Shown piece by piece: positions 43,050 to 56,320 of a DNA stretch of 64,000 bases. Position 1 is the stretch's first letter, and the number at the start of each line of letters is the position of its first letter. The stretch is taken from the NCBI RefSeq assembly GCF_021130785.1, contig NC_060208.1, positions 52,243,501-52,307,500 on the forward strand, written 5' to 3'. Below the pieces are notes generated by a model that was not told the origin of the DNA, ran no database searches, and was given only the letters and a program-made list of their open reading frames with translations. The DNA comes from Homalodisca vitripennis. Taxonomy: Eukaryota; Arthropoda; Insecta; Hemiptera; Cicadellidae. The translations under genes were made by a program, and so were the position numbers.

Positions 43050-45648
43050 GTTCATACTTAACCATCAATAAAATAATTAATTAATAATTTTATAAATATT
43101 CGAACATACCTAACTATTTTACTTCATAAAAGAGCTCTGAAAGTGCCATATACATTTCGAGAAGTATAGAGATAATGGTTACTCAAAACATTCCATTTTT
43201 ATATTAGATTTTTACACGCCACATAGTGAAATAGTTCTTTTTGAAACCTAAAAGCGACAAGGTAACCATCAGCGGATTCAAAACATAATACATTAAATAA
43301 ATATGCTACTGACTATTGCCCGTAGACTTAAATGTCTTTTTTTGCAGTACTGTAAGAGTAATATATCCAGCTTTTTTTAATAACACACGTGAAATTCTTG
43401 AGATAAATAGTAATAGCTTCGTTACAAAGAATCTCCCATTTATAGAACTATCAAACGTAACTTTAACCGACATTGGATTAGACACCTAAAATCAATGAGT
43501 GGACAAGTTTATGTTAGCATTCATAATATAACATGTGTTTGCAAACTTCCGTGGTAATAAACGAGAGCGAGCAATTTATGCTTAACATCTCAAGGGCAAA
43601 ATGAACGTACGGAATTTCATATCAATCAGTTGAGGGAGTAAAGATAAATCGGTAAGTAGAAAAGCTAAATAATAGGTTTATCATTTCGTGAAGTCTTCTT
43701 ATTCAGCGTATTTTAAGGATGAGAATTGTGACCACATGATTTTTTTATTTTGCGCAAAATATTTATATATAGCAACGTATCTTAAAAATGATTTAATGTT
43801 GTTTGTTTTTATGCGGAGTTCGATTTTCCACTTCATATGTTTGATTGATGTAAGAAAATTAATTGATCATAAACATCCACATTATAACACCTGAATTAAA
43901 AAATTTTACAATTACAGAGAAGAATCATGAAATAACCAAACCATACTTGCTAGAAAATGATTATAATTTATAGTTTTATATTTTTTTATATTCCAGAATT
44001 TATAACTCCAGGCGTCTATTTCATAACGACGGCAATAGATATAAATGCTGATAATTGCACATGAATCATTGAGTAAACAAAGCATTTGGTTAATGAATGA
44101 GTAATGTACGAGAGACCTGAATCAACTAAAATCAATCAGAGTTGATGTCTAAAACATGATAGATCCTTCAGCGATAAATCTACTACTAATCGTATCGCTT
44201 GGTACTTCCATATTTGTGATCATTCATGTAAACGTAGTACGTGTCGAGTGTGTAGCATTTAGTTTGTAAAACCGAGAAACCCTTGACAGGTACAAAACTC
44301 CCAGTTTAATTATACAAGTAATAATAACAAATGACTTAAAACATGAAGAAAGCTTTTATATAACACACTAAATCGGAAAATATTTGATTCGGAAAAACTA
44401 CTATTAATTGGAAGGTGACATGAGTTTGGAATGAACTGTACCCACGGTTATTTCTAAAGATCAAGAGCCGTGCTTTGAATCTTCAGATGTACGAGTTTCT
44501 TAACAGTACAACTCGCAACGTGCTAGCAACTATATTACGTTTTAACTTTATACATACCGATCTAAAATAACTAATTACATACCAGTAAACGTTATTCCCA
44601 ATAATAATAATAATAATAATCGTATGTGAATGGATATCACTTCTTTATTTATCAACCTAGCAACATTTTAAATGTCAAGGGTTGTTACTTTGAACTCTCA
44701 GTATACGTCTGGATTAGCAACAGGTTGAGGCACAAGATTGACAAGACAGTCTGTTCAGGTTGAAGATAACCAAGCTTATCATTTCAAGGAATAGTTTTAT
44801 TGAATATATGTGAGTCGAGCTGTAACTGTCTCCGTGCTTTGTGTCCTATCGGCAACCGCATTTTATGGCAATTATTTTCGTCTATTCATAAATCGCAATT
44901 TTATATAAGTAAATGGAATATAACGTTCATTATTTTAAATCTGTATATTTATTTATTTAGAGAGTAACTGAGAATATCGAATTCATACTATTTTCAATCG
45001 GATTTAACAGACATGTATTGTACATCCATTAATGTAAGATTAACACATTAAAATTAATCTCAATACGAATTTTCACCTGCATCAAAATAAGAGAAACGAA
45101 TGCCTGAAATATTCAACTTTAATAATCAACAACTAAATTATCGACACATTGTTAGATCTAACAACCAGAACCAAATGCGGATGTATAAATAGCGATTTAT
45201 AAATAAATATGTATATATAAATACCAGAATGTACAGTTATGGATTATGTTTACTGCTTTTTTGGATATCGTTTCAATTGCTTTTATCTTTTTCCTTTACA
45301 AACTGTAATCTGGAATTTACTATAAAAATTCAATTGTTGACCAACGAACTATAGTCGGTTCTGATAAATTAAGGGCACTCGTTACCTAAGTTTGCCTAAG
45401 ATCGGTTTAGTTTACGATTAAGGCCACTATATATGCTGCCCGCAATGCTAACTTTGACGCCATTATAGCCTACATTCCACAGATGCAACACATAATTCGC
45501 TGCTGTATAGCTGTATTGATGGATACAACGTGAGGCAAAGTAAATACAGATGTGATTTCCATACCAAGCATATTGCGCATATTTCTATGCTTGTATATAA
45601 TAATGCTTTTAGGTAGACAAACAAAATTATACGCACTAACGTATGTTG

Positions 45649-45684
<36 letters not shown>

Positions 45685-45770
45685 TTCAGATTGTTCATAA
45701 TCAAGGGTATAAAACTGTTTAATATACATGTTTAATATGAATTAATCAGTTACGGAGGGCAACACGCAAA

Positions 45771-45816
45771 GGGAGAGAGAGTGAGAGAGAGAGGGAGAGA
45801 GACAGGGGGAGAGAGG

Positions 45817-45863
<47 letters not shown>
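45771..45863. repeat. (GA)n purine tract
   Basis: Imperfect then pure GA run on the plus strand. Long purine/pyrimidine tracts of this kind can form triplexes. The 78-codon frame starting inside it is a repeat translation. Confidence 0.95.
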
Positions 45864-45866
<3 letters not shown>

Positions 45867-47139
45867 ACTAGTTTTTTATGCAACAAAAATAGCTTATACC
45901 TCTCAACTTTTACATGTTTGTAGCCATATTTTGTATCCTGTGTGTTTTCTAGAACTATACTGGTTTTTTTTATTTGATTTTTCTAATTTTAAACATTCAC
46001 TCTTTTGTTTATATTAAAGCGAATAACTCTATTACTTTTTTAACGTTTCTCTTATGTATTACTATGTTTGTGCGAAGATTCAAAGCTGAAGCTTTACTAA
46101 TTCTAAGGATATAACTTTTGTTTATGAAGTTAAAAATTACGGCTAGCGCCTGTATAATTTGTCTCATATCACCTACAGACATTTTTGCCACTCTTGAATA
46201 CTGTGAATACCTTGTATATTTTATGCATCATAACGCAACATTTCGTTATAACCTGAGGAAAACATGAGTAAGTTAATTCAATGTTACGTTGCTAAATCAA
46301 TCAAAAAAATACGTAGTCGTAGGAATGCAATAAAATGTAGTCTACAACAAGTGAGGAATAAAGACAGCATAACGAATCAAACAACTCTGTTACAAGGTTA
46401 AATGTTTATCTACTAATGAACGAGAACTTCTTGTTCTGAGAAGTTAAAAGTAATTCAGTGTGTCTTAGTAATTTTATCGCATGAAGAGCCTGCAAAAGAA
46501 GAAGATAGAGTAAACACTGTTTCTTAAGTTTAAAATGAAAACAAATCAGTTTGTTCTCTTAACGCAAACTTTAACGAGCGAAACGAAAGTAAGTTTATTA
46601 TTTTTCACAAACACAAATGATCAAACTTACGATATGGGTCTTATGCAAATCTTGGAAATATTTTGGCTAATTTGAATCCCTTATTGCATCCTGGACGTAA
46701 ATGAACACATTTCTAAAAGTTATGATGAAACTAAATACACACATTTTTCTAAATAATACATTTGATACTTCGATGTGCAAGTACAGTATATTAAGGAATT
46801 TTAAAATGATGGTGCATAAACAGCCAAATTGTGTATGTCCTAGTTACAAATACAGCCATTAATATTTAGTGTTATTACACGTTTGGTAGATCAAAACACT
46901 TTTGCGCTTATTTTTTATATCTTGTAAAGTATTGAGATATTTCCTAGTTTGAAGGTTCAAATGATGTTGATCATATCATTTGTCGTCAATGGATTCTCAG
47001 CTTAAATTTCGAAATCCAGTACTAAAAAATAGTTACTTTCCATCGTTTTCGTACACGTTTTTTAGTTTACATGTACTATAATACATTCTGAGTTCTATGT
47101 TTGCTAAATATCATCTATAAAGTTATATAAAATACTAGC

Positions 47140-48960
47140 AGAGAGTTCTGCCGATCTGTAATCTCCTATTGACAGGTATGTCATAGTTATCTTATTTTTA
47201 AACAGCTTAATCACCCCTGGAAATAAGTGATGGTCACTGAAGGATATTCCAGTCTCCTAATCCACTTCAGTGTAATTTTAATTTTATTTTAACGGTAAAT
47301 CTTGTTATTTAGCGAGAATGTGTAGTCCTTATGTCGGAATGTGTGAAACTGTATAATTACCAATAACATTTCTATATAACATTCTGTAATACTTGAGTGA
47401 ATAGCTCTAACATTTTTCTGTAACACTTAACAATATTTTAGGAAAGAATGCAGTAATACAAATCCTCGTAATAATCTTAGTGAAAGAACGCACAATGTAA
47501 CATGATAGAGTCTACAATAGCTTTAATTATGAAGTAGGCACGTTTAAGGAACGTACTATTTAAGTGTTAGTTGTTAGGGTATTACATAAAAAAATTGCAA
47601 ATGTTTTTATTTTAATTGTAACACGTAAAGAGGTATTTTTGGCTTGAATAGTTACATTTAAAGTTTAAATTTTTCCCACGATTAAAAAATATATAAAATT
47701 TCAGCCCGCTTTAGTGGAAAATTGTCTTAATTTGGCTAGTGTAATTGTCTTTCAGTATAAGTTATTGTCGGAGCCCTAGTAGCGTTTGCATTGTTACCAC
47801 GATCAAAAAACTATACAGCCTACATGAGTTCATAAAAAAGTGTATTCATGTAAAAAAATCGTCAACTATCGCCCATTTTAATCTACATCCGGTAATGCAT
47901 TAGTATATGGATAGTTTCACTGATTGACATAATGTAATATAATGCTCTATAAAGACTATCTTGTTCAAGAAGCAAATAACTCCCGTCATTGTAATTTACT
48001 TTCGGTCTAGGATATTTTCAGATCGTAGTTGTGTTTGCGTTGACTAAGAAATTATTTAATAGTTTTGTCAAAAAGTAACTATTTCCCGACATTTTTCTCT
48101 ACTTTAAGTAAAAGGTGTTGGTAGTCTGTTCAGGACATAATACACATGTGTGTAAAACCTTACCTTTCTAGGACAGGGGAAAGTTCAAAGACAAAATTTG
48201 GTTTTTATAGGCATTCAAACGCCATTCAAACCCCTATGCTTGGTTGGTGTTACGGTAAAAATACTTTTATCTGTCTATGTATATGATTGGGAAAGTTTGT
48301 GTAAAACTTAATCCTAGTAGAATATTGTAGATTTTAAATGCAAAATATAGTTCTTCTATGAGTTAACCCCCTCATTTAAAGCCCTGAAGGTAATTTATTT
48401 ACATGAACATGTTTACTTGTCTGATGAGAGCTTAAAAGACGTTTGTGTAGAATTAATTCTTTGTAGGACATCGATAAGTTTAAATACAAAATAAAATAAC
48501 TCTTATTTAAATTGGAAAACCTATTTAATCCAATATGAATATTTGATATTTATAAAAATGCTTTAGTTTTTCTATTTAAGTCATGAGGTATACGTTTGCC
48601 AAAGTTAAACTTTCTGGGATACCGGGAAGTTGGGAAATTAGTGATTGAGTGCATAAGTTGTAAAGAAAATTGTAAAGAACAATAACACGTATTGTAGTCC
48701 AAACTTTAACTTTTAATATCTGGTGTTTGTAATGCTGAGTGTTTGTCTCATGAAGACCTTTATACCTAATTGTACCTAAGTTGATCTATGCTTACATTGA
48801 AGTTTTTTAGCCTCACAGGCCAACCCCGAAGAAGGTCGATGATTGCATAAAGTAGATTTTATACCTTGTATTCATGTGTAGGGTTCAACTTTGTCCTTGA
48901 ATCTTTGCTGAAGTTAGAAGAAAATATAAATAAATAAGGTCATTTCAGCTCATCACAGGT
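47140..48960. repeat. Degenerate tandem array, period about 150 bp
   Basis: A loosely conserved block of the form TGTGTAAAACTTA...CTTTCTAGGAC...AAGTTTAAATACAAAAT recurs at about 47,985, 48,146, 48,296, 48,441, 48,591 and 48,872, i.e. spacings of 161, 150, 145, 150 and 281 (close to two periods). Weaker copies extend left to about 47,140. A related single copy is seen near 59,700. Units are strongly diverged, so this is an old array. It abuts the left end of the inverted element. Confidence 0.55.
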
Positions 48961-49145
48961 GCTTTGATAGCAAATATTTTAGAGACTGATTAGTCAGATA
49001 TTGTCGGTAATATCAATATAAATTATTTAATATTTATTTTACGATGAACTGTATTATTTTATATATAGCAGTGAACATACTATATCAAATCCTTGTGTTA
49101 AATATAAAATTAAAAAACCATTTAAGCCTTTTTTATCATAGATGA

Positions 49146-49290
49146 GATTTTTAGATATATATAAATATACATAATTTGCAATAAACTTTCGATAAGTTTC
49201 AAAGCAAGCTATCAACAAAGCTATACAGCATATTTGGATAAGATAAGTATTTACTTATGTAACACTGATTGGCAAACAGAGACAGTCAAA
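49146..49290. repeat. Left terminal block of the inverted element
   Basis: Matches the complement of 57,525-57,669 and, in part, 58,010-58,156. It contains AAAGCTATACAGCATATTT and GATAAGATAAGTATTTACTTA-type sequence shared by all copies. It leads directly into the first 168-bp unit. Confidence 0.85.
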
Positions 49291-50297
49291 CAGTGTCAGC
49301 TGATCAAAGGGCGTTTCTGGCTTGGATGGGCTAGTAACACATCCGGGCGATCAAGGTTCAAATCTGCAGTCGCTGGTAGTTGATTGGTTTGATATTCAGC
49401 TTGTTATTCCAGAGACCAGAACTCAAATCACTGAAAGGGCATGGTATTTTTACACAAACAGTGTCATCTGATCAAAGGACGTTACTGGCTTGGATGGGCT
49501 AGTAACACATCCGGGCGATCAAGGTTCAAATCTGCGTCGCTGGTAGCTGATTGGTTTGATATTCAGCTTGTCATTCTAGAGACCAGAACTCAAACCACTG
49601 AAAGGGTATGGTATTTTTACACAAACAGTGTCAGCTGATCAAAGGACGTTACTGGCTTGGATGGGCTAGTAACACATCCGGGCGATCAAGGTTCAAATCT
49701 GCAGTCGCTGGTAGCTGATTGGTTTGATATTCAGCTTGTCATTCCAGAGACCAGAACTCAAATCACTGAAAGGGCATGGTATTTTTACACAAACAGTGTC
49801 AGCTGATCAAAGGACGTTACTGGCTTGGATGGGCTAGTAACACATCCGGGCGATCAAGGTTCAAATCTGCAGTCGCTGGTAGCTGATTGGTTTGATATTC
49901 AGCTTGTCATTCTAGAGACCAGAACTCAAATCACTGAAAGGGCATGGTATTTTTACACAAACAGTGTCAGCTGATCAAAGGACGTTACTGGCTTGGATGG
50001 GCTAGTAACACATCCGGGCGATCAAGGTTCAAATCTGCAGTCGCTGGTAGCTGATTGGTTTGATATTCAGCTTGTCATTCCAGAGACCAGAACTCAAATC
50101 ACTGAAAGGGCATGGTATTTTTACACAAACAGTGTCAGCTGATCAAAGGACGTTACTAGCTTGGATGGGCTAGTAACACATCCGGGCGATCAAGGTTCAA
50201 ATCTGCAGTCGCTGGTAGCTGATTGGTTTGATATTCAGCTTGTCATTCCAGAGACCAGAACTCAAATCACTGAAAGGGCATGGTATTTTTACACAAA
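49291..50297 (+). repeat. 168-bp satellite array, six units (left arm)
   Basis: Units begin at CAGTGTCA(G/T)CTGATCAAAG: 49,291, 49,459, 49,626, 49,794, 49,962 and 50,130, periods 167-168. Differences between units are a handful of bases, such as ATTCCAGAG against ATTCTAGAG. Each unit has TGGCTTGGATGG and, about 39 bases on, GGTTCAAATCT, which resemble the A and B boxes of RNA polymerase III tRNA promoters. The period is close to nucleosome spacing. An open frame across the units is a by-product. Confidence 0.97.
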
Positions 50298-50510
50298 CAA
50301 ATGATCACCTGATGACGTAACGTGTACACTTTGAAGTATTTTTGGAATCCCTTTGATTTTGTGTTCAAGCTTGTATTTTTGATATAATCCCCAAACAAGG
50401 AAAATGTACTTCGGTTTTTTCCAGGTTATGTTTATTTTCGTATTTTTTAATACTACATACATTTAAATCCAATTCCATAAATAATGAAAATGTTTCAGTT
50501 GCCAACAGTG

Positions 50511-50877
50511 ATTTAATTACGAGAATTCATTTCTTGGTCACACTGTGAAAGCGTAATTTTTCATCAAAATATAAACTCTTTCATAACTGTGCTTAATGAG
50601 GACCATTATTTGAGATAAAATACATAGGGACATATCTGAAAGCTGAGTGGGTGTATCAGAGATGGCAGCGTTTGTTCAGTATTTTGTAGAAGGTGAATAT
50701 ATTTGCCCCGACAGAAGATATCAGCGCACCGCTATGGCCGTACAGATGTTTCCAGGAATCAAGCAAAATATTCTGTTTTTGGTTTCATATTGAACATACT
50801 GCACATGTAACGAGACATTACATGATTTACGTATTACTGCATTAGATTCGAAACACACGTGAGCGTGATTCTGTATT
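50511..50877 (+). repeat. Inner block A, left copy
   Basis: Starts near TTTAATTACGAGAATTCATT. A direct-orientation copy lies at 57,678-58,004 and an inverted copy at about 56,105-56,470. It carries the conserved short frame described separately. The left copy ends at CTGTATT (50,877), where the left-arm insertion begins. Confidence 0.85.
50662..50793 (+). CDS. Short conserved frame MAAFVQYFVEGEYICP..., copy 1 (43 aa)
   Basis: ATG in good context (AGAGATGG) opens 43 residues. The first 16 residues are the same in three copies (here, 56,216-56,320 minus, and 57,831-57,935 plus). Here CAA replaces the TAA used by the other two after GIK, so the frame runs nine codons further. Some differences are synonymous (GGT/GGC, CCC/CCT) and D17 replaces E, but the second half is less constrained. 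It could be the start of a lost transposon protein or chance openness in a conserved noncoding block. No known domain is recognised. Confidence 0.3.
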   Translation: MAAFVQYFVEGEYICPDRRYQRTAMAVQMFPGIKQNILFLVSY

Positions 50878-52105
50878 CACGTGTTCAGATCATCTACAAC
50901 ATTTTTTTTAATGTAGCTTACAGTTTGTACAATTTTCAGATAAAGATCACGTTATATTAATTGGTTCTGGGATCAAAATCATTATACAGTTAAAAATATC
51001 AAAATAGATGTTTAAAGCACCCATTTAAATCTTTAAACAATTATCTAGAATTTGCTGTATAAGAGCAATAGCAATATTAATTCTCTTTGTACTGGGGTAA
51101 TTAATAGTTTCAAATTTATGGGAAGGCCGAATAGTCCAAGACATTAGGTATTCTCACATTATTAAAGATTTCTCACATATAGTATTTGAGAACTATGTAA
51201 GGTTAAGCTAAAAAGTGAAGCGATTATTGCACAAGAATGCAAAGTCTGTATATCTTATACATTTTTTAATTTAAAATGTGTTTTTTATTCGTTGGTGGAT
51301 ACTATAAAGCATGAACACTACAAACCCAGAGTTGATATTGGTGAAGAGCTTGGGATAATTATTTCTTACCGGACATGTGAATCTTGATATGTTCTCAAAA
51401 TTGTTGGGCTACACCAATTAATAATCTCCCCTTCAAGCGAGAGAGGGCTTACAAAGAGTATGCCATACAGGTTTCCCAAAACCCAACCAAGCACTATGTA
51501 GAACAAGACATTTTAGTTTCAGTTCCGTGAAAAAAGTAAGATATAAATAATCTTATATTTCGCTTTAAAATTTTGAGTTCTTGATTTTCAAATAAAACCT
51601 TTAAAAAAAATCCACAACGATTAAGAATTTTCAAACTTCCTTTTTTGTAACCATCAAATAAATAATCCATTCGAAATAATCCAGAGAGCAATACCTGTAA
51701 AATATTACAATTTCGATGATAATTTATACATCAAGGTTCTTATGCTAGAAGGTAGAATATGCTACATCATATAAACAGTCTTTACTGAGGCTACATGCAA
51801 TATTTTAAGTCTATGGCTGCGTGTGTAACATCTCACATGTTAATATGTCATAGTAAGTATCTATTGGTTGCACTTCACAAGTTTTCAATTGACTCAGTTG
51901 TGTAGTATCAATTTCAAGAAAAATGTCATATCATTGTACTCATTTTGTTTAAAAATGAATTATTCTGTGACTTTCTTGTTGCCATAATTGTTTCCTAGAA
52001 GACCAAAAATGTTCACTAAAGCTCAACCAAAACCCAAAAATTAATTTATACTCATAGGGCAGTTTGTTTCTAGATATCGAGTACACAGACAGTCGGACAA
52101 AAATG
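50878..52105. other. 1.23-kb insertion in the left arm
   Basis: The right arm joins the two flanks directly near 56,100, so this segment was inserted in the left arm or lost from the right. It is A+T-rich with no terminal repeats or target duplication recognised. Its right part resembles sequence at 36.4 kb. A 65-codon minus-strand frame at 51,494-51,691 has no motif. Confidence 0.6.
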
Positions 52106-52155
52106 TAACTTTTACAGTCCCTCGAGTGATAGGTTTCGTTAATGCTCAGCCAATC

Positions 52156-52161
<6 letters not shown>

Positions 52162-52218
<57 letters not shown>
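52162..52218. repeat. (AT)n microsatellite in left inner block B
   Basis: Pure AT run located where the right arm has only a short ATATAATG, so it expanded after the arms diverged. Confidence 0.95.
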
Positions 52219-52221
<3 letters not shown>

Positions 52222-53275
52222 CCATACATATAAGGACGTGTACTCAAAACGTGTCCTTCAGGCTAGGATTTATATATAGTTAACGCTTCCAGGCTTGAGG
52301 GTTAATATGAGAACGACCAAAAGTAATAGCAGTCAGCAAAAACGTAAACTAGAATGTATTATTAGCTAAAATTGTTACGGGTGTATAAAAACCCTAAACA
52401 CAGCCGGTGTATCATCAACTACAGTAAGTGGTGAGTAAAGCAACACGTGATGTAATATTGAGACTGTTACCTACCTGAAGGGGACCGTAATAATACAAAT
52501 AGATGATGACACGTGAAATATAATTAATAAATTGTTTTGTCAGCGTTTTTGTGATAAATGTGTACGGAAGACAGCAATACAGGCCTGTATGGACTGCCCT
52601 GCCACTCATATGGAATACACCTGCCTACTGATTGGCAATCTCGGCAATCTCTTGGATGGTAACGTCAACAAATTGTTGCTCTTTTCTAGTCAAACTTATT
52701 TGTTCGTTAGTTCTCTAATAAACGATGTTAAGTAAAGTAGAACTTATATTAGTGTTTAATTCAAAATATGTGTCCGGACTGAAAATGAAATTAGTATGCA
52801 ATAATTGTATTTTTTATAATTGTTTCTAATAATAAGAATAATTATATTTTTAAACGCCGTCCCCATATTCTTCGGTATATAACTGGAGATGCAACTTCAT
52901 TCTGTTGCAAGAAAGCGACTCTATCGCTTCCTTAGGTCGCCAGTTAGCTCTCATTGAAACACAAATAGATAAAAGGGAAATGTCCAAGTAGTGCCAGCGG
53001 CGAGTTTTGTTAACGAGACCTGGCCAGTGTTATTCGCCCACGCCGCGCCGTGCCTCTGTCTACCCACTCTGGTGTCCAGTATAATCCACTGCAAGGTACT
53101 ATAGTAAACATTTAAGTTATATGAAATTTACAGGCGACTGTTTATTTTCTTATAGTAAAACAAAGTGATACATTTGTATGCTATTTATTCATTGTGCTAG
53201 TCCAAACAGTTAAATAAACATCACTAATTAATTTTTAGATTTACAAGTTAAAATATACCAAAATATATTATAGTA

Positions 53276-55019
53276 TAAATAATGTATTCACTAACTTTTG
53301 TTCTTCTATCATTTAATATTTAATATTTCAATATACACCAAACATTTCAAGGTATATACTGGAGACAAAGTGCTAATTGATCTTTGTATGAATATAATAC
53401 CGAGATAAATGTTTTATTTATTTTAACTATAAAACCTTTCTTTTTTTCAAGCTAAGAAAGTTGTAAACAGTTATAAAAATCAAAATAGTTATAGCTAGCT
53501 ACTTAAGCAAAAAAGGTATGCAAATAATGTATTGATAAATCTTATGAAATGACTAGATACTCAGCAAGCTATATACTGTGTCTATAACACACATTTTCCG
53601 TTTCGAATTGTTTTTATGTGACTAATTACTGTTGTAAAGTTTAAATCAGAGATATTCAGAGATATACTGAAGCATAGCTAAAGTAATACTAATGTTAATC
53701 AATTATTTAAAACGAGAGCTAAGATATGACTGATCTAATGCAAGTGATCAGTTGTGTGACGAGTATTCATCTGCTGTCGATGGATTAAGTTTTGCATTAA
53801 ATGCATATATTTGAAATTAAATACAATTTTAATGATGGTCATTTCAACAACCGATACACCTTGCTTAGTACTATAATGTTATTAGGTCTAGCTCAATAAG
53901 GTATCATAGTAAAATGTTTATTATAATTAGTATTATTCGGAATAATTCACATAAAATAAATAATTATCAATCATTAATGCACGTATGATGATACAGTAAC
54001 AATATTATGTATTTGGATAAATCTGACTTATTATTGGGTGGAATTTTCCAAGAGCTGGGTGGATTATCTCGGGCTGAGGAACAACAATAGCTGTGTTTTG
54101 TCAACAAACGATTAGGGCCGCCGCCGGGCCACCTTGACATTTTCCGTCTGTCTACTATTTCCTACACTTTAGTGCCAGTCACCGGTAAAATTTGCTTCGT
54201 CCCCAGTTGACACTTCCAGCTTGTGTTTCTCATTACGGTTATTGTTGACATCCTGTCTGTTTGTTTTTATTCACGTTTAACTCTGCGTGAGTTTTAAAAT
54301 TTTGAGAATAGTTTCCACCCACTCACGTTGAAATATGCCAGTCGTGCTTGTGTAAATTATGCTGAAAACCTTCTAGAATCGTCAACATGTACGATTTGTT
54401 CCTGTTAGTTGTGTGTAATTTAGAAATTGAATACATTGCACTTGTATCCTACGTTGTTCTACATTTACTTAAAATTAATTTAATTTAAATTATTAGATCA
54501 CCGAGTCGCTTGTTCAGGACAGATGCCACCTGTTATACTAACAGCTCATAACTTGGAAGAGCGCCAACCTAACTTGAGCCCAACAGGTTATACCATTTTT
54601 TCTTTTGAGGTTAACCAGCAATTTGTATATGAGAACTAGCTTTTGTGGACTATATGTGTGAGCTTGGATGTCATGACTTCGTTTGTACGTAAAACTTAGG
54701 ACTATTTGATGTATAACATTTTTTCATTTACAACGTTATCATGGTGGGAAACTGTATAAGTTGTTTTTTCACTAATTTTATAGTCCCCGGGTTGGACTTA
54801 GGCTGTTGTTTGGTTTCTTGCCGCGTGCAGCTTGAACCTGATGGAATTATAAAATTGGAATTATATAAACTCCAACATTTTTATACACTCCGTAAGTAAT
54901 TAAGCGTCTTAACTTGCCCGAGTTGAAGAGTTATTTTTAATCTTATTTAATCATCTTATTGCTAGAACTTTATTCGTAGTCTATAACTGTTATTTATTAA
55001 TAATATAACCGTTACTTAC
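53276..55019. other. Unique spacer of the inverted element
   Basis: This sequence is present once between the arms. It has less A+T-rich patches at 54,050-54,250 (GCCGCCGCCGGGCC near 54,118) and 54,490-54,850, but no open frame of 60 codons or more on either strand, no transposase motif and no splice-like exon that I could see. Confidence 0.5.
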
Positions 55020-56215
55020 AACAATTTGTACTAATTATTTTAGTATATATTAACTTGAAACTCTAAAAATGATTTAGTGATGTTCATTTAATTGTTTGGC
55101 CTAGCACAATAAAGAACAAACATACAAATGTAACACTCTGTTTTACTATAAACAGTCTCCTGTAAATAGCATATAATTTAAGTTTAATATATTACCTTGT
55201 AGTGGATTACACTGGACACCTGAGTAGGTAGACACAGGTACGGCGTGGCGTGGGCGAATAACATTGGCCAGGTTTCGTTAATAAAGCTCGCCTCTAGCAC
55301 TACATGGACATTTCTCTTTTATCTATTTGTGTTTTCAATAAGCGCTAGCTGGCGGCCAAAGGAGGCGGTAGAGTCCCATCCTTGCAACTGAAGAAGTTAC
55401 ATCTCCAGTTATATACTGAAGTACATGGGGACGGTGTGTAAAAGTATAATTATTCTCATTATTAGAAACAATTCTTTACAAAAATACAATCATTGCATAT
55501 TAATTTCATCTACAGTCTTGACAAACATTGTAAATTAAACACTAATATAACTTCTACTTTACTTAACATCGTTTATTAGAGAACAAACGAACAAAAAATA
55601 CCTGTGGAACCGTTCTTATAGCCAAGGTTGATCCATTCAGTAGGCAGGTGTGTTCTATAAGAGTCGCAGGGCAGTCCATACAGACATGTATTGCTTTGTT
55701 CCGTACACATTTCACAAAAATGTTGATAAAACACTATCTTAATTATCTTTCATATGTCATCATCTGTGTGTATTTTCACGGCCCCCACAGTTCAGGTAAT
55801 AGTCTCAATATTGCATCACCTGTTGCTATACTCACCACTTACTGTAGTTGATGATAGTTTATAGTTTTTATACACCCGTAACAATTGTAGCTAATAAAAC
55901 ATTCAATTTTGTATTCTTGCTGACTGTTATTATTTTTGGTCGTTCTCATATTAACCCTCAAGCCTGGAAGCGTCAACTATCCTAGCCTGAAGGACACGTT
56001 TTGAGTACACATCTTTGTATGTATGGAATCATTATATAGGTTAATATGATTTGCTGAGGATTAGCAAAATCTATTACTCAAAGGACTGTAAGAATTACAC
56101 TGTTAATACGGAATCACGCTCACGTGTGTTTCGAATGTAATGCAGTAACACATAAATTATGTAATGTCTCGTGACATGTGCAGTATGTTTAGTATGAAAC
56201 CAAAACAAGAATATT

Positions 56216-56320
56216 TTACTTGATTCCTGGGATCATCTGTACGGCAGTAGCAGTACTCTGATATCTTCTCTCAGGGCAAATATATTCGCCTTCTACAAAA
56301 TACTGAACAAACGCTGCCAT
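56216..56320 (-). CDS. Short conserved frame, copy 2 (34 aa)
   Basis: Reads MAAFVQYFVEGEYICPERR then YQSTATAVQMIPGIK and TAA. Same start, frame and length as copy 3, and same start as copy 1. It lies in right-arm block A, oriented outward-to-inward like copy 1. Confidence 0.3.
   Translation of the reverse strand: MAAFVQYFVEGEYICPERRYQSTATAVQMIPGIK

Larger units (their letters stand above)
42001..47130. other. No gene recognised; several simple repeats
   Basis: 42,040-42,246 is open on both strands and carries a G7AGGGG run near 42,141, but shows no protein motif. A 12-bp repeat GTTAAGTATACT occurs four times in tandem at 43,002-43,049. (AAT)n lies at 44,601-44,620, (TA)n at 45,652-45,681 and a (GA)n-rich purine tract at 45,771-45,863. 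No coding structure is evident elsewhere. Confidence 0.45.

Noticed and set aside
45463..46017. Frames across the TA and GA tracts
   Set aside because: Driven by YIYI and RERE repeat translation.
49441..49638. 65-codon frame in the satellite array
   Set aside because: It depends on a single-base deletion in one unit; the 168-bp period is a multiple of three, but other units carry stops in that frame.
52415..55851. Matching open frames in both arms (52,415-52,609 minus and 55,648-55,851 plus) ending in LTTYCS
   Set aside because: Both are bounded upstream by the same TAG, the right one lacks an ATG at its start, and residue identity is no better than expected from the DNA identity of the arms.
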